Assembly: GCF_029910215.1 (NCBI RefSeq)
Contig: NZ_CP110396.1
Span: 2,852,001 to 2,916,000 of the forward strand
Length of the DNA stretch: 64,000 bases
Direction: 5' to 3'
Source: Paraburkholderia sp. D15
GTDB taxonomy: Bacteria > Pseudomonadota > Gammaproteobacteria > Burkholderiales > Burkholderiaceae
Position 1 is the first letter of the stretch, and the number at the start of each line of letters is the position of its first letter. A program made the translations under genes and the position numbers. This document shows, in pieces, positions 28,538-37,180 of this stretch. Below the pieces are notes generated by a model that was not told the origin of the DNA, searched no databases, and was given only the letters and a program-made list of their open reading frames with translations.

Positions 28538-29113
28538 TCATTGGGACGTATCGGCCGACGCGAGCATCGCACGGGCGACCTCGGCGAGTTTGACGCCCTG
28601 ATTCATCGCGCGTTTGCGCAGCGTGGCGTAGGCGGCGTGTTCGGTGAGGTTCTGCTGATCCATCAGCAGACGTTTGGCGCGGTCGATCAGCTTGCGTTCG
28701 GCCAGTTCGTTTTCGGCATGCGCGAGGCGCTCGCGTAATTGCGATTCCTGCGCGAAGCGCGCGAGCGCGACTTCGAGGATCGGCGCGAGCCGTTCGGTCG
28801 CGAGTCCTTCGACCAGATACGCGGTGACGCCCGCGCCGACCGCGTCGCGGATCAATTGCTGATTGGCGTCGTGACTGAACATCAGCACCGGACGCGGCGC
28901 GGTCGCGTTCATCACCGCGAGTTGTTCGAGCGTGTCGCGCGACGGCGATTCCGTATCGACGATGATCACGTCGGGCCGCTCGCTTTCCACCGCGCGATGC
29001 AGTGCTTGCGGCGTCGCCGTGCCGGCCAGCATCTGGTAGCCGAGGCGGGCAAGGGTGTCGCGGAGATCGCCTATCGGCTTATCGGTATCGGTGACGAGAA
29101 GAACACGCAGCAT
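28538..29113 (-). CDS. nasT: NasT-type ANTAR antiterminator
   Basis: 191 residues. A receiver-like domain (about 1-120; VIIVDTESPSRD aligns with the phospho-acceptor region) precedes the RNA-binding ANTAR domain (about 130-188: ELAERKLIDRAKRLLMDQ, then AYATLRKRAMNQGVKLAEVARAML). NasT binds leader RNA hairpins and prevents termination ahead of nitrate/nitrite assimilation genes. The pair with nasS is clear, yet no target operon is in this window. Confidence 0.9.
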   Translation of the reverse strand: MLRVLLVTDTDKPIGDLRDTLARLGYQMLAGTATPQALHRAVESERPDVIIVDTESPSRDTLEQLAVMNATAPRPVLMFSHDANQQLIRDAVGAGVTAYLVEGLATERLAPILEVALARFAQESQLRERLAHAENELAERKLIDRAKRLLMDQQNLTEHAAYATLRKRAMNQGVKLAEVARAMLASADTSQ

Positions 29114-29190
29114 GGGGGAGGTTGGGCGACGACTGGTAGCTGTAAAGCAACTGGCATGCCAATGAGTGGGTGGTCGTGAAGCGGGTGCCG

Positions 29191-31344
29191 TTACGACGGC
29201 TTGGGTGTTTGCGATAGGGTTTGCGCCGGTTTTTTTGCTGCTGCCTGCCCTGTAGCTCGCGTTGCTGGCGGCCTCGGCGCTTGAGGCGCCTCAAGCGTAT
29301 CGAGCGTATCGAGCGTATCGAGCGTATCGAGCGTATCGAGCGGGGCGTCCTGCGTTGTTGTCTGCACCTGCTCGGGGCATGCGGACGGCGTGCACCGAAG
29401 CGGCGCATCGCGCCACGCGTGAAGCGCTTCGATCACCTCGTCGATCACCGGCGCCCACGTGCCCGGTTCGCGCGCGCGGAACAGACGCATCGACGGATAC
29501 CAGGGGCTGTCGCTGCGCCCCGCAAGCCAGCGCCATTCGCCGTACGCGGGTATCAGCGTCCACACCGGCAAACCGGCCGCGCCCGCCAGATGAGCGACCG
29601 AGGTGTCGACGGTGATCAGCAGATCGAGCGAATGCAGGATCGCGAGCGTGTCCGCGAAGTCGTGGATGACCGGCCCGAGCATGCACAGATGGCGATACGT
29701 GCAAGCCGTCATATCGTTTTCCTGTGGGCCTTTTTGCAGCGAGAACCACGCGACGTCGTCCACGCATTCGAAGAGCGGTTTCAACGTGTCAGGATGCAGC
29801 GAGCGAAAACGATCGAGCGGATGCGCGGCATTGCCGGCCCAGACAATCCCGATGCGTATGCGCCAGGCGTTCGTGCCGCGCGGCGCGATCGCTTCGAGAC
29901 GTGTGTGCCACTTGCGCTGCTTGCGCGGATTCACGGCGATGTACGGCATCGCGATGGGCAGCATCGCGCATTCGAGTCGCATGCGCTGCGGCATTTTCAG
30001 CATGTGGCACCCGTAGTCGTACGGACCGGGCGGCAGCGTGGTGAAGACGGTCCGCACGCCGCTCATGCCCGACGCGAGCGCGGCGACCGGCTGACTGACC
30101 AGCACGTCGACCGTCGCGCCTTGCCGATGCAACCACGCGGCGAAACGCAGGCACTGGATCTCATCACCGCGTCCCTGTTCGCCGACGAGCAGGAAGCGGG
30201 TGCCGGCGACCGTCTCGCCTTGCCACTCGGGAAACGGCGCATGCACACGCTGGCGAGACGAACCGGGCAGCGCGTAGAACCATCGATACCGCTCCCAGCC
30301 CGCTGCGAAATCGCCGAGGCCGAGTTGTACGCCAGCCAGATGAAACTGCAGATGCGCGTTATCCGGCAACAGCCTGGCCGCTTCGAGACTGTGCGGCAAC
30401 GCGTCGGCGAGTTCGCCGTGCATGCTGAGTGCGCTCGCCGCGTTGTGATGCAGCAGCGCGTGATGGGGATCGACGGCGAGTCCTTGTCTCGCGACGCTGA
30501 GCGCGTCGCGGAAACGGTCGTGATTGTTCAGCACGACCGCGAGCGATTTCAGCGACTCGGCGTCGCCGGCGAAACGAACGCGGAGCCGCGCGAGAACGTC
30601 GGCGAATTCGTTGTCGCGTTGCGCGTCGATCAGCGCCGCAACGAGGGCGAGGCCGTCTTGCGCCGCGGATGAATCGAGCGCCCATGCACGCAGCCAGTAG
30701 CCGGCGGCTTCGTCGTGCAGGCCAAGTTGCGTGCAGAGCCGCGCGGCGGCGCGTAACGAGTGATGCGCATGATGTGCGTGGTGCGCATGATTGGGGTGAT
30801 GCGCATGGGTCAGGCGCGGTTCGATTTCGAGCGCTCGCCTGTAATGACCGAGCGCATCCGCAAGCTTCCCCGCGATACGCAAACTATCCGCGAGATTGCG
30901 ATGCAGCGACGCTGTGTCGCCGCCTGCATGCAGCGCGCGTCGGTAATACAGTGCGGCGGTCGCGTGATCGTTTTGCAGCGCGGCGACGAGGCCCGCGTGT
31001 TCCCATGACGCGGCGCGTTCCGGCGCGGCGCTCAAGGCCCGCTCCAAAAAATAGCGCGCACGATCGAGCTCGCCGGTATGCACGCAAGCGAGGCCCATGC
31101 GATGCAACGCATGCGCGTAGCGCGGGAACAGGACCAGCACCTCCGCGTAGGCACGCATCGCCGCCTGCATGCGTTGCGCGGCGAAATGCGTGTCCGCGTT
31201 GGCGACCAGCGTGTCGAGTTTCAGTAGCGCTGCATCGTCGTGAACGGGAGAAATGCGTTGTTTCAACACGTCGTCTCCGTACTGCGTGAGTGCAGCTGTG
31301 GGATGAATGGCGATGGCGATCGACTGGTTCGGTTGCACGCGCAT
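29191..31344 (-). CDS. TPR protein with C-terminal glycosyltransferase-like domain
   Basis: About 717 residues. Residues about 30-380 form tetratricopeptide repeats (DTHFAAQRMQAAMRAYAEVL, RMGLACVHTGELDRARYFLERAL and similar). The C-terminal half resembles heptosyltransferase-fold proteins: FLLVGEQGRGDEIQ, IGIVWAGN, WFSLQKGPQ and ITVDTSVAHLAGAAGLPVW. Such proteins are common near surface glycan or flagellin glycosylation genes, but none is adjacent here. A His/Ala/Asn-rich patch (HHPNHAHHAHHAHH) sits between repeats, and the tail holds five DTL units from a 9-bp repeat. The start at 31344 is uncertain; 31377 is also possible. Confidence 0.8.
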   Translation of the reverse strand: MRVQPNQSIAIAIHPTAALTQYGDDVLKQRISPVHDDAALLKLDTLVANADTHFAAQRMQAAMRAYAEVLVLFPRYAHALHRMGLACVHTGELDRARYFLERALSAAPERAASWEHAGLVAALQNDHATAALYYRRALHAGGDTASLHRNLADSLRIAGKLADALGHYRRALEIEPRLTHAHHPNHAHHAHHAHHSLRAAARLCTQLGLHDEAAGYWLRAWALDSSAAQDGLALVAALIDAQRDNEFADVLARLRVRFAGDAESLKSLAVVLNNHDRFRDALSVARQGLAVDPHHALLHHNAASALSMHGELADALPHSLEAARLLPDNAHLQFHLAGVQLGLGDFAAGWERYRWFYALPGSSRQRVHAPFPEWQGETVAGTRFLLVGEQGRGDEIQCLRFAAWLHRQGATVDVLVSQPVAALASGMSGVRTVFTTLPPGPYDYGCHMLKMPQRMRLECAMLPIAMPYIAVNPRKQRKWHTRLEAIAPRGTNAWRIRIGIVWAGNAAHPLDRFRSLHPDTLKPLFECVDDVAWFSLQKGPQENDMTACTYRHLCMLGPVIHDFADTLAILHSLDLLITVDTSVAHLAGAAGLPVWTLIPAYGEWRWLAGRSDSPWYPSMRLFRAREPGTWAPVIDEVIEALHAWRDAPLRCTPSACPEQVQTTTQDAPLDTLDTLDTLDTLDTLEAPQAPRPPATRATGQAAAKKPAQTLSQTPKPS
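29294..29338. repeat. 9-bp tandem repeat in the TPR gene tail
   Basis: Five exact 9-bp units (AGCGTATCG) that encode DTL triplets in the C-terminal tail of the minus-strand TPR/glycosyltransferase gene. In-frame copy changes would only lengthen or shorten the tail. Confidence 0.9.
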
Positions 31345-31431
31345 CGATCCCGTTCCCGCGTTTCTGCATCGCTGCATTTCTTCATGCGCGGGAACGGGAT
31401 TCGATTCAGGCTCTTGCGGCGTGCAGCGTGC

Positions 31432-33633
31432 TTAGGGGAAGTAAGACTCCATGACCGCCTTGATCGACACGTTGCCGATCGGCGCCGGGGAACTGACCAT
31501 CACGTAGTACGTGCCCGAAGTCGGCCGTGCCGCCGTGCAGACCGCCGCCTGTCCGCCCGCCATGACGGAGGTGCACGCCGGATTGACCATCGACGCGGTG
31601 CCGAACTTCATCGACAAGGTCGCGACGTCACGCGCGTTATCGGGCGCCAGCGTGAACGTGAGACTCTTCGCGCCCACCAGCACCATCTTGCTGAACGGCT
31701 GGGGCGGAACCGACACCGAGAAATACTGCTTGTCCGATGCATTCATCGGGAAACGCACGCTGTCGAAGGCGTCGGTGATGTCGGTCACCAGCATCGGCGC
31801 AACGTCGACGCGGCGGGTCACCTTGCTCACGAATCCGTTCGCGTCCGTTACCGTCAGCGTGAATTCATAGGTGCCCGGCTGCTCGAAATCGAGTTCGGGG
31901 TTGGTCGACTTCGTCGACGCGGTATCTCCGCCCGGTGCGCCGAAGTTCCAGACCCACGAACGGATCGGCGCGCCGCGCGCGCTGGACAGATCCGTGCAGG
32001 ACACGTGCATCAGTTGACTGCTCTGCCTGCAACTGAAGTTCGCCGCGGCCGGAATCCGGCCTTGCCGGGCGGCGACGACGGCCGCGGTCGCGTCCAGAAT
32101 GCCCGTGCCGATCGGCTGGTCCAGTTTGCCGATAAACGGCTGCACGTTCTGCGTGAGCAACGTTCGCAGTTCGGCGGGCGTCAGCGGCGTCGGCGCGACG
32201 GACTGGATCAGCGCGATCACGCCGCTTACCGCCGGCGCGGACATCGAGGTGCCCGAGGCGAACGCATAACCTTCGGTTCCAGGCGTGCGGGTGCCGTTGT
32301 TATACGTCGACCAGATCGAATCGCCGGGCGCGGCAAGATCGACCGTCGGCCCGAAGTTCGAATCGACCCAGCGCGACCCCCAGCGATTGCTGCCGCCGAC
32401 GCTGATTACATTGCGGCAGTTGGCCGGCGAGAAGTTGGTCGCGCTGGTCGCGTTGTTGCCGGCTGCCGCGACCACGGTGACGCCACGCGAGGCGGCGAAG
32501 TCGAGCGCGTTCTGCAACGTGGTTTCGCAGCCGCCGAGGCCGCCCAGGCTCAGGTTGATGACCTTGGCCGGATTCGCGTTGACGGGCGCGCCGGACACCG
32601 TGCCGCCCGCCGCCCATACGATGCCGTCGGCAATGTCGGACGTGTAGCCGCGCCCGCACGCGTTCATCACGCGCACGGGCAGCACTTTCGCGTTCGGCGC
32701 GACCCCGGCGATGCCGTAGCCGTTGTTCGTCAGCGCGGCCGCAATGCCGGCAACGTGTGTGCCGTGCCAGTCGACCACGCAGGTTTCCGTGGTGACGCCG
32801 GGGTTGGTGCCGTTGCCGCCGCGATTGGGCGACAGGAAGTCGAAACCGGGCAGCATGTTCGGATTCAGATCGCCGTGGCTGGTCACGCCGTTATCGACGA
32901 CCGCGATCACCGAGCCCGCGCCGTTGGCGAGATCCCATGCGCCTTCCGCGCGAATGCCGGGATAGCTGTTGCCGGCTTTCTGGTTCGAGCTCAGGCTCCA
33001 TTGCTTCGTGTAGTCCGGATCGTTCGGCGCCATCGCGGTCGACATCTCGCGGTCCGCCTCGATATATTCGACGTTCGGGTCCGAGGCGATCGCGCGCATG
33101 AACGCTTTCGCGTCCTTCATGTTCAGCTTGCGTTCGGTGGTGAGCACATCGGCGCCGACGCCGGTGCGGCGCACATGCCGCGCCTTCGACGGAAAAGCCG
33201 CCGACAGCCGTTGCAAACGCGATTGCACCGCCGAGGTCGAGCCGCCTTCCGCACTGCCGCTGCGATACTTGACGATGAAACGGCCGTTGCTGGCATTGGT
33301 TTCGAGCCCGTCGGTGTTCATCTTCAGCGACAGCGCGAGCGGCACCGTGGCCGATTGCGCGGCGAGCGTCGCGGCCTCGACATCCGCGTGCGCCTCGGGC
33401 GAACTGGTTTCGACGCCGCTGTCGCTCGCTTCGCCGATGCTGCCGCCGCCGCACGCGCCGAGGGCGAGCGCGAGCGATAGCGATAGCGACAGCGCGGTGG
33501 CGCCGGCGAACGCCCGGCGTGGCGTGGTGATCGAGGTGATCGAGCCGATCATGGTGCTTGGACGCAGCGTGCGATGCGCTGCGTGGGTGTGGCGGATGGT
33601 CTCCCGCGCGTTCCGTTGTGTGTTGTCGTGCAT
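31432..33633 (-). CDS. Secreted S8 (subtilisin-like) serine protease, lipoprotein
   Basis: About 733 residues. A hydrophobic stretch ends in ALGAC, a lipobox, so the protein is probably lipid-anchored. A propeptide-like segment (FIVKYRS...) is followed by the catalytic triad: Asp in AVVDNGVTSHGD, His in WHGTHVAGIAAA, Ser in ASGTSMSAPAVSG. Downstream lie a PKD-like domain (WNFGAPGGDTAS..., about 575-660) and a C-terminal prepeptidase-type beta domain. The start at 33633 has AGGGG upstream; an ATG at 33552 would put the lipobox Cys at residue 34, a more usual distance. It ends at a terminal YFP. Confidence 0.9.
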   Translation of the reverse strand: MHDNTQRNARETIRHTHAAHRTLRPSTMIGSITSITTPRRAFAGATALSLSLSLALALGACGGGSIGEASDSGVETSSPEAHADVEAATLAAQSATVPLALSLKMNTDGLETNASNGRFIVKYRSGSAEGGSTSAVQSRLQRLSAAFPSKARHVRRTGVGADVLTTERKLNMKDAKAFMRAIASDPNVEYIEADREMSTAMAPNDPDYTKQWSLSSNQKAGNSYPGIRAEGAWDLANGAGSVIAVVDNGVTSHGDLNPNMLPGFDFLSPNRGGNGTNPGVTTETCVVDWHGTHVAGIAAALTNNGYGIAGVAPNAKVLPVRVMNACGRGYTSDIADGIVWAAGGTVSGAPVNANPAKVINLSLGGLGGCETTLQNALDFAASRGVTVVAAAGNNATSATNFSPANCRNVISVGGSNRWGSRWVDSNFGPTVDLAAPGDSIWSTYNNGTRTPGTEGYAFASGTSMSAPAVSGVIALIQSVAPTPLTPAELRTLLTQNVQPFIGKLDQPIGTGILDATAAVVAARQGRIPAAANFSCRQSSQLMHVSCTDLSSARGAPIRSWVWNFGAPGGDTASTKSTNPELDFEQPGTYEFTLTVTDANGFVSKVTRRVDVAPMLVTDITDAFDSVRFPMNASDKQYFSVSVPPQPFSKMVLVGAKSLTFTLAPDNARDVATLSMKFGTASMVNPACTSVMAGGQAAVCTAARPTSGTYYVMVSSPAPIGNVSIKAVMESYFP

Positions 33634-33998
33634 CTGTCTTGAACCCCTGGTTACCGATGGCAATGCATGCGCTGCCCGACGTCTTCGCGATGTCATCGAT
33701 TCGCGTGCACATCAGGATGGCTAACTAATCACTGCCGGTAACTTCCGCGACGGAGGCTCTCTTCAGTCTGCATGGAAGGTCACAGCGCGCAACGAAACAA
33801 TCCGTTCGCGGTGACAGGAGGCCGTTGCAGGGAAGTCGCCAGGCAGTGGATGATTTAGCTTGATCAGGAGATTAAATTTCCTGGCGACGATAAGCAATCA
33901 GGCGTTTCTATTTGTGTGTAGGAGAAATCGCCGGATGTGTAGGAAGGCGCGTGATGCGCCCTCGCGAAGTCGAAACGGAGCCGGCCGATGCGTGCCGC
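33634..33998. other. Intergenic region with nested inverted repeats
   Basis: 365 nt without a gene, upstream of the S8 protease and downstream of the MFS gene, both on the minus strand. It contains 9-bp inverted arms GTCGCCAGG (33835-33843) and CCTGGCGAC (33880-33888), and inside them an imperfect palindrome around 33864-33882 (CAGGAGATT / AATTTCCTG). These may be an MFS terminator, or a regulatory structure for the protease. Confidence 0.5.
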
Positions 33999-35312
33999 TC
34001 AATGCCACCGCGTATAGCTGCGCGGCGAAAACACCAGGCTGAGCGCGAGCATCGCGACCACGCAGGCCGCGAGCATGATCCATGCGCCGCCGAAACCGCC
34101 GTTCCACGTGCGCACCATGCCGGCCACCATCGGCGCGAGCGCGGCGACCACGAACCCGACGCCTTGCGTGAAGGCGACCAGCTTGCCGGCCAGGCGATGG
34201 TCGGCGGCATGGTCCATCGCGGTGACGAGCGTCAGCGAAAACGTGCCGCCGAGCCCGGCGCCCGCGATGCCGACCCAGAACCACGCGGCCGTGTCGGGGC
34301 ACAGGATCAGGCCGAGCAGCCCGGTCAACTGCGCGGACAGGCCGAGCGCGAGCCACGGACGACGGTCGCGGAACGGCGCGGCCGCCAGCGGCAGCAGCAA
34401 GGCCGCCGCGGCCTGGAACACCGTCATGCCGGCCAGCAACGCGCCGCTGGCCGCGACGCCGACGCCGCGCTGCTGATAGAACGCCGGCAGCCACGCGACC
34501 AGACTCGTGTATCCGCCGTTGACGATGCCGAAGAACAGCCCGAGCGTCCACGCGCGGCGCGTGCGCCAGAGCGGCACGGCAGCGTTGGCGCTGCTGTTCG
34601 CGCTGCTGTTGGCGCTGGCATTGACGCTGGTGTTGACGTGGGCAGGCGCCATCGTGGCCCGGTGCGGCGCCTGTCCCGCCTGCACCGGCAGGGTCCGGTT
34701 CAAGACCAGCCAGCCAATCAGCGCGACGATCGCGGGCAGCGCCCACACAGCGAGGCCCGCATGCCACGATCCCAGCGCGGCGCTGACGCGCGGGCTCACG
34801 CTCGCGCCGAGCCCGCCGCCGCCCATGATCGACGCGGAAAACACGCCCATCGCGAGCGGCACGCGTGCATGAAAACGCTGCTTCATCACGGCCGGCAGCA
34901 GCGCCTGTACCGCCGCGACGCCGATGCCCGCGAGCCCGGCCGTCATCAGCAGCGCGGCGCCGCTGGCGGTGGCCCAGCGCGCGCCGCAGGCCAGCGCGAT
35001 CGCCAGCAGACCGAGCGCGACGCCGCGCGTCTCGCCGAGCACGCGGGTCAACACGCCCGCGCCGAATGCGCCGATGCCCATCGCGATCACCGGCAAACTG
35101 GTCAGCAGCGACGCGCCGTAAAAGCTCAAGCCGGTGGCGGCGCGGATCGTGCCCATCAACGGACTGATCGACGTCAGCAATGGCCGCAGATTCACGCCGA
35201 TCACGACGATCGCGCCCAGCCACAGCAGATCCCGCAAGCTGAGCGCGCGGGCGGCGTCGTTCACGGGAGGGGAGGCGGGGGAGGCCGGGCGGCTGCGGGA
35301 GGGCGAATTCAC
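33999..35312 (-). CDS. CynX/NimT-type MFS transporter
   Basis: 437 residues, about 12 membrane segments, COG2807 family (cyanate/nitroimidazole-type carriers). NLRPLLTSISPLMGTI at the first helix and GGTFSLTLVTAMDHAADH in the second half are family features. A Ser/Asn/Ala-rich linker (NTSVNASANSSANSSANAA) from imperfect repeats lies in the central cytoplasmic loop. GTG 35312 is the likely start: the longer ATG frames would include the operator region. Divergent from the GntR gene, which probably represses it. The substrate is unknown. Confidence 0.82.
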   Translation of the reverse strand: MNSPSRSRPASPASPPVNDAARALSLRDLLWLGAIVVIGVNLRPLLTSISPLMGTIRAATGLSFYGASLLTSLPVIAMGIGAFGAGVLTRVLGETRGVALGLLAIALACGARWATASGAALLMTAGLAGIGVAAVQALLPAVMKQRFHARVPLAMGVFSASIMGGGGLGASVSPRVSAALGSWHAGLAVWALPAIVALIGWLVLNRTLPVQAGQAPHRATMAPAHVNTSVNASANSSANSSANAAVPLWRTRRAWTLGLFFGIVNGGYTSLVAWLPAFYQQRGVGVAASGALLAGMTVFQAAAALLLPLAAAPFRDRRPWLALGLSAQLTGLLGLILCPDTAAWFWVGIAGAGLGGTFSLTLVTAMDHAADHRLAGKLVAFTQGVGFVVAALAPMVAGMVRTWNGGFGGAWIMLAACVVAMLALSLVFSPRSYTRWH

Positions 35313-35340
35313 GATGGACCTTGAACGGGGAGTGCGATTT

Positions 35341-35378
35341 TTGGTCAACCATATTAACTTAAAATGGTTAACCATTTT
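35341..35378. promoter_or_regulatory. Two palindromic GntR-type operators between MFS and GntR genes
   Basis: TGGTCAACCA (35342-35351) and TGGTTAACCA (35365-35374), centres 23 bp apart. The second is embedded in a perfect 18-bp palindrome (35361-35378). Both fit the TGGTnnACCA pattern known for FadR/PdhR-subfamily GntR proteins. They lie 30-65 nt before the MFS start and about 180-215 nt before the GntR start. Confidence 0.7.
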
Positions 35379-35555
35379 TGCAATGTCCGGTATAGCGCGA
35401 GGCATCGGCGAAAGACGCCGGCGAACGGTGCGGATGAATGGCGCGCGGCGCGCGCCGCCGCTAGAATGCCGGGCGATGCCTGTGCGTGTTTTCAGATGTT
35501 TTCAGGTGCTCGCACGCATCCGCGCGCTTACTCCCAGTCACGCACCACTCGAACC

Positions 35556-36302
35556 ATGGCCTCACGCTCCCCGCGTTCTTCATCCCAGGGCACGTCAACG
35601 CCCGCACCCCGCAGCAGCCCGATCGACGACGACGGCGGCGTCGAGGCACGTATTTATGCGTCGATCACCGCGGCCTTGCTGCAGGGGCGTTTGCGGCCGG
35701 GCGCGCAACTCGTCGAACGGGATCTGGCGGCCGCGTTCGGCTGCACGCGCGGCGCGTTGCGCAAGGTGCTGGCGCGGCTGGGTTTCGAGGGCAAGCTGGT
35801 GCTGGAGGCGAATCGCGGCGCGTTCGTGCCGTCGCCGTCGGAGGACGACATCCGCCAGGTGTATCGGGCGCGGCAGATCGTCGAGGCGGGCATCGTCGCG
35901 GCGCTGTGTGGCGAGCTGAGCGCCGCGCACAAGCGTCGTCTGCGCGCGCACGTGCGCGCCGAGGAAAAGGCGTCGAAAACCGGCGCGGTCGATGAATCGG
36001 TGCGCCTGGCCGGCCAGTTTCACGTGCTGCTGACGGAACTGGCGGGCGGCACGGAACTGCTCGGGCTGGTCGGGCAACTCGTCGCGAAGACCGAGCTTTA
36101 CAAGGCGCTGTTCGATCCGTCGAAGGGGTCGGCCTGTTCCGCGGACGAGCATCTGCGCATCATCGAGGCGCTCGACGCGGGCGATCTGCCGGTGGCGCTC
36201 GCCGCGATGCGCGAGCATCTGGCGGAACTGGAGGAGCGGGTAGTCGCGCAGGTGCGCAGAAGCGCCGCCGGTGACGATCTTGGGGCGGTGTTCGGGGAGT
36301 GA
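35556..36302 (+). CDS. GntR-family regulator, FadR/FCD subfamily
   Basis: 248 residues. Winged helix about 30-100 (IYASITAALLQGRLRPGAQLVERDLAAAFGCTRGALRKVLARL), then an all-helical FCD effector domain with metal-ligand-type histidines (FHVLLTELAGG, EHLRIIEALDAGD, MREHLAELEER). The start at 35556 gives a normal family length. It probably binds the two TGGTnnACCA sites upstream and controls the divergent MFS gene. The effector, likely a small carboxylate or nitrogen compound, is not determined. Confidence 0.88.
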   Translation: MASRSPRSSSQGTSTPAPRSSPIDDDGGVEARIYASITAALLQGRLRPGAQLVERDLAAAFGCTRGALRKVLARLGFEGKLVLEANRGAFVPSPSEDDIRQVYRARQIVEAGIVAALCGELSAAHKRRLRAHVRAEEKASKTGAVDESVRLAGQFHVLLTELAGGTELLGLVGQLVAKTELYKALFDPSKGSACSADEHLRIIEALDAGDLPVALAAMREHLAELEERVVAQVRRSAAGDDLGAVFGE

Positions 36303-36400
36303 GGCAGTGCGGGCCGCATGAGCCGCATGAGCGAAGCGGCCGCGCGGAAATGCAAAACGCCGGTGCCGCTAAAAAACGGGACCACCGGCGAATCGGTAAA

Positions 36401-36439
36401 GCGGCAAATCGACGCGGTAAATCGATGCGGCAAATCAAT
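36401..36439. repeat. Three 13-bp tandem units downstream of infA
   Basis: Three adjacent 13-bp units: GCGGCAAATCGAC, GCGGTAAATCGAT and GCGGCAAATCAAT. They lie in the convergent space between the GntR and infA genes. No function is visible. Confidence 0.7.
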
Positions 36440-36484
36440 GACGCGGGGACGTCAACGCCCCGTCAACCGTGCATCAACGCCGTA

Positions 36485-36757
36485 TCAACGCCGACGAGCC
36501 TGTGCGGGACGTGCCCCGCCGCCGCCGCTTGCGCGTTCGTCTTTATGACGGAAGTTGATCCGGCCCTTGGTCAGATCGTAGACCGACAGTTCCAGCGTCA
36601 CGCGGTCGCCTGCGAGGATACGAATGTGATTCTTGCGCATGCGTCCGGACGCGTAAGCGCCAACCACGACGCCGTTGTCGAGCGTCACGCGGTAACGGCT
36701 GTCCGGAAGTACTTCGTCGACGATACCGTCAAGTTCAAGCAGTTCTTCTTTCGCCAT
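36485..36757 (-). CDS. infA: Translation initiation factor IF-1, extended second-copy type
   Basis: 90 residues. The S1-like OB fold is unmistakable: [24 protein letters not shown], then [18 protein letters not shown]. It binds the 30S A site during initiation. Canonical IF-1 is 72 residues; here a Gly/Ala/Arg tail ([18 protein letters not shown]) follows. It stands alone, not in the ribosomal protein operon, which agrees with the second infA carried by many Burkholderiales. ATG at 36757 with CAGGAG upstream. Confidence 0.93.
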   Translation of the reverse strand: MAKEELLELDGIVDEVLPDSRYRVTLDNGVVVGAYASGRMRKNHIRILAGDRVTLELSVYDLTKGRINFRHKDERASGGGGARPAQARRR

Positions 36758-36898
36758 GCATAACTCCTGGTCGATGGGATAACGGTTGCTGGTCCACCGG
36801 CGACGCCGGGCGGCACAGCGGGAAATTCGGCGGCAGCTAACGCGTGGGTTCGCTGCCAGCGGCATCGGCATTCACGCCGATGACCGCGCTTACAGTCT

Positions 36899-37180
36899 TT
36901 ACAGATCGGCGACGGACTGACCGTCCACGCGACCGTCGATCAATTGCTGGGCGTGGGCCATGCACGCGATGCGCGCCTTGCCCGTGCCGTCGAACGGAAA
37001 CAGGTACTGCAGGCGGAACACCCGGCCGTCGGCCGCCGCATTGGCGCCCACGCGGCAGATGCGCACCGACGCGTCGTAGCCCGCATCCGCGTTCCGGCTC
37101 GTCTGGCCGTCCGCCGGACGGCGCGGATAGACGAGCGGATGAATTTCATAACCCTTGTACGTCTTGACAGCTGAAATCAT
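36899..37180 (-). CDS. Small conserved-looking hypothetical protein
   Basis: 93 residues, MISAVKTYKGYEIHPLVYPR... with a compact beta-rich pattern (KGYEIHPLVY, ASVRICRVG, VFRLQYLFPF) and a C-terminal helix (ARIACMAHAQQLIDGRVDG). I do not recognise a named family for certain; similar short proteins occur widely in Burkholderia. The start at 37180 has AGGAC 10 nt upstream. No membrane segment or signal peptide. Confidence 0.75.
   Translation of the reverse strand: MISAVKTYKGYEIHPLVYPRRPADGQTSRNADAGYDASVRICRVGANAAADGRVFRLQYLFPFDGTGKARIACMAHAQQLIDGRVDGQSVADL

Noticed and set aside
29294-29338. Considered as a CRISPR-like array
   Set aside because: Units are 9 bp, directly adjacent with no spacers, and translate as DTL in a real gene.
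31240-33480. 746-codon plus-strand frame across the S8 protease
   Set aside because: Shadow frame rich in Arg and His; the minus strand shows the full protease triad.
35378-35383. TTGCAA next to the GntR operators as a -35 box for the MFS gene
   Set aside because: No acceptable -10 sequence at 16-18 nt on the minus strand.
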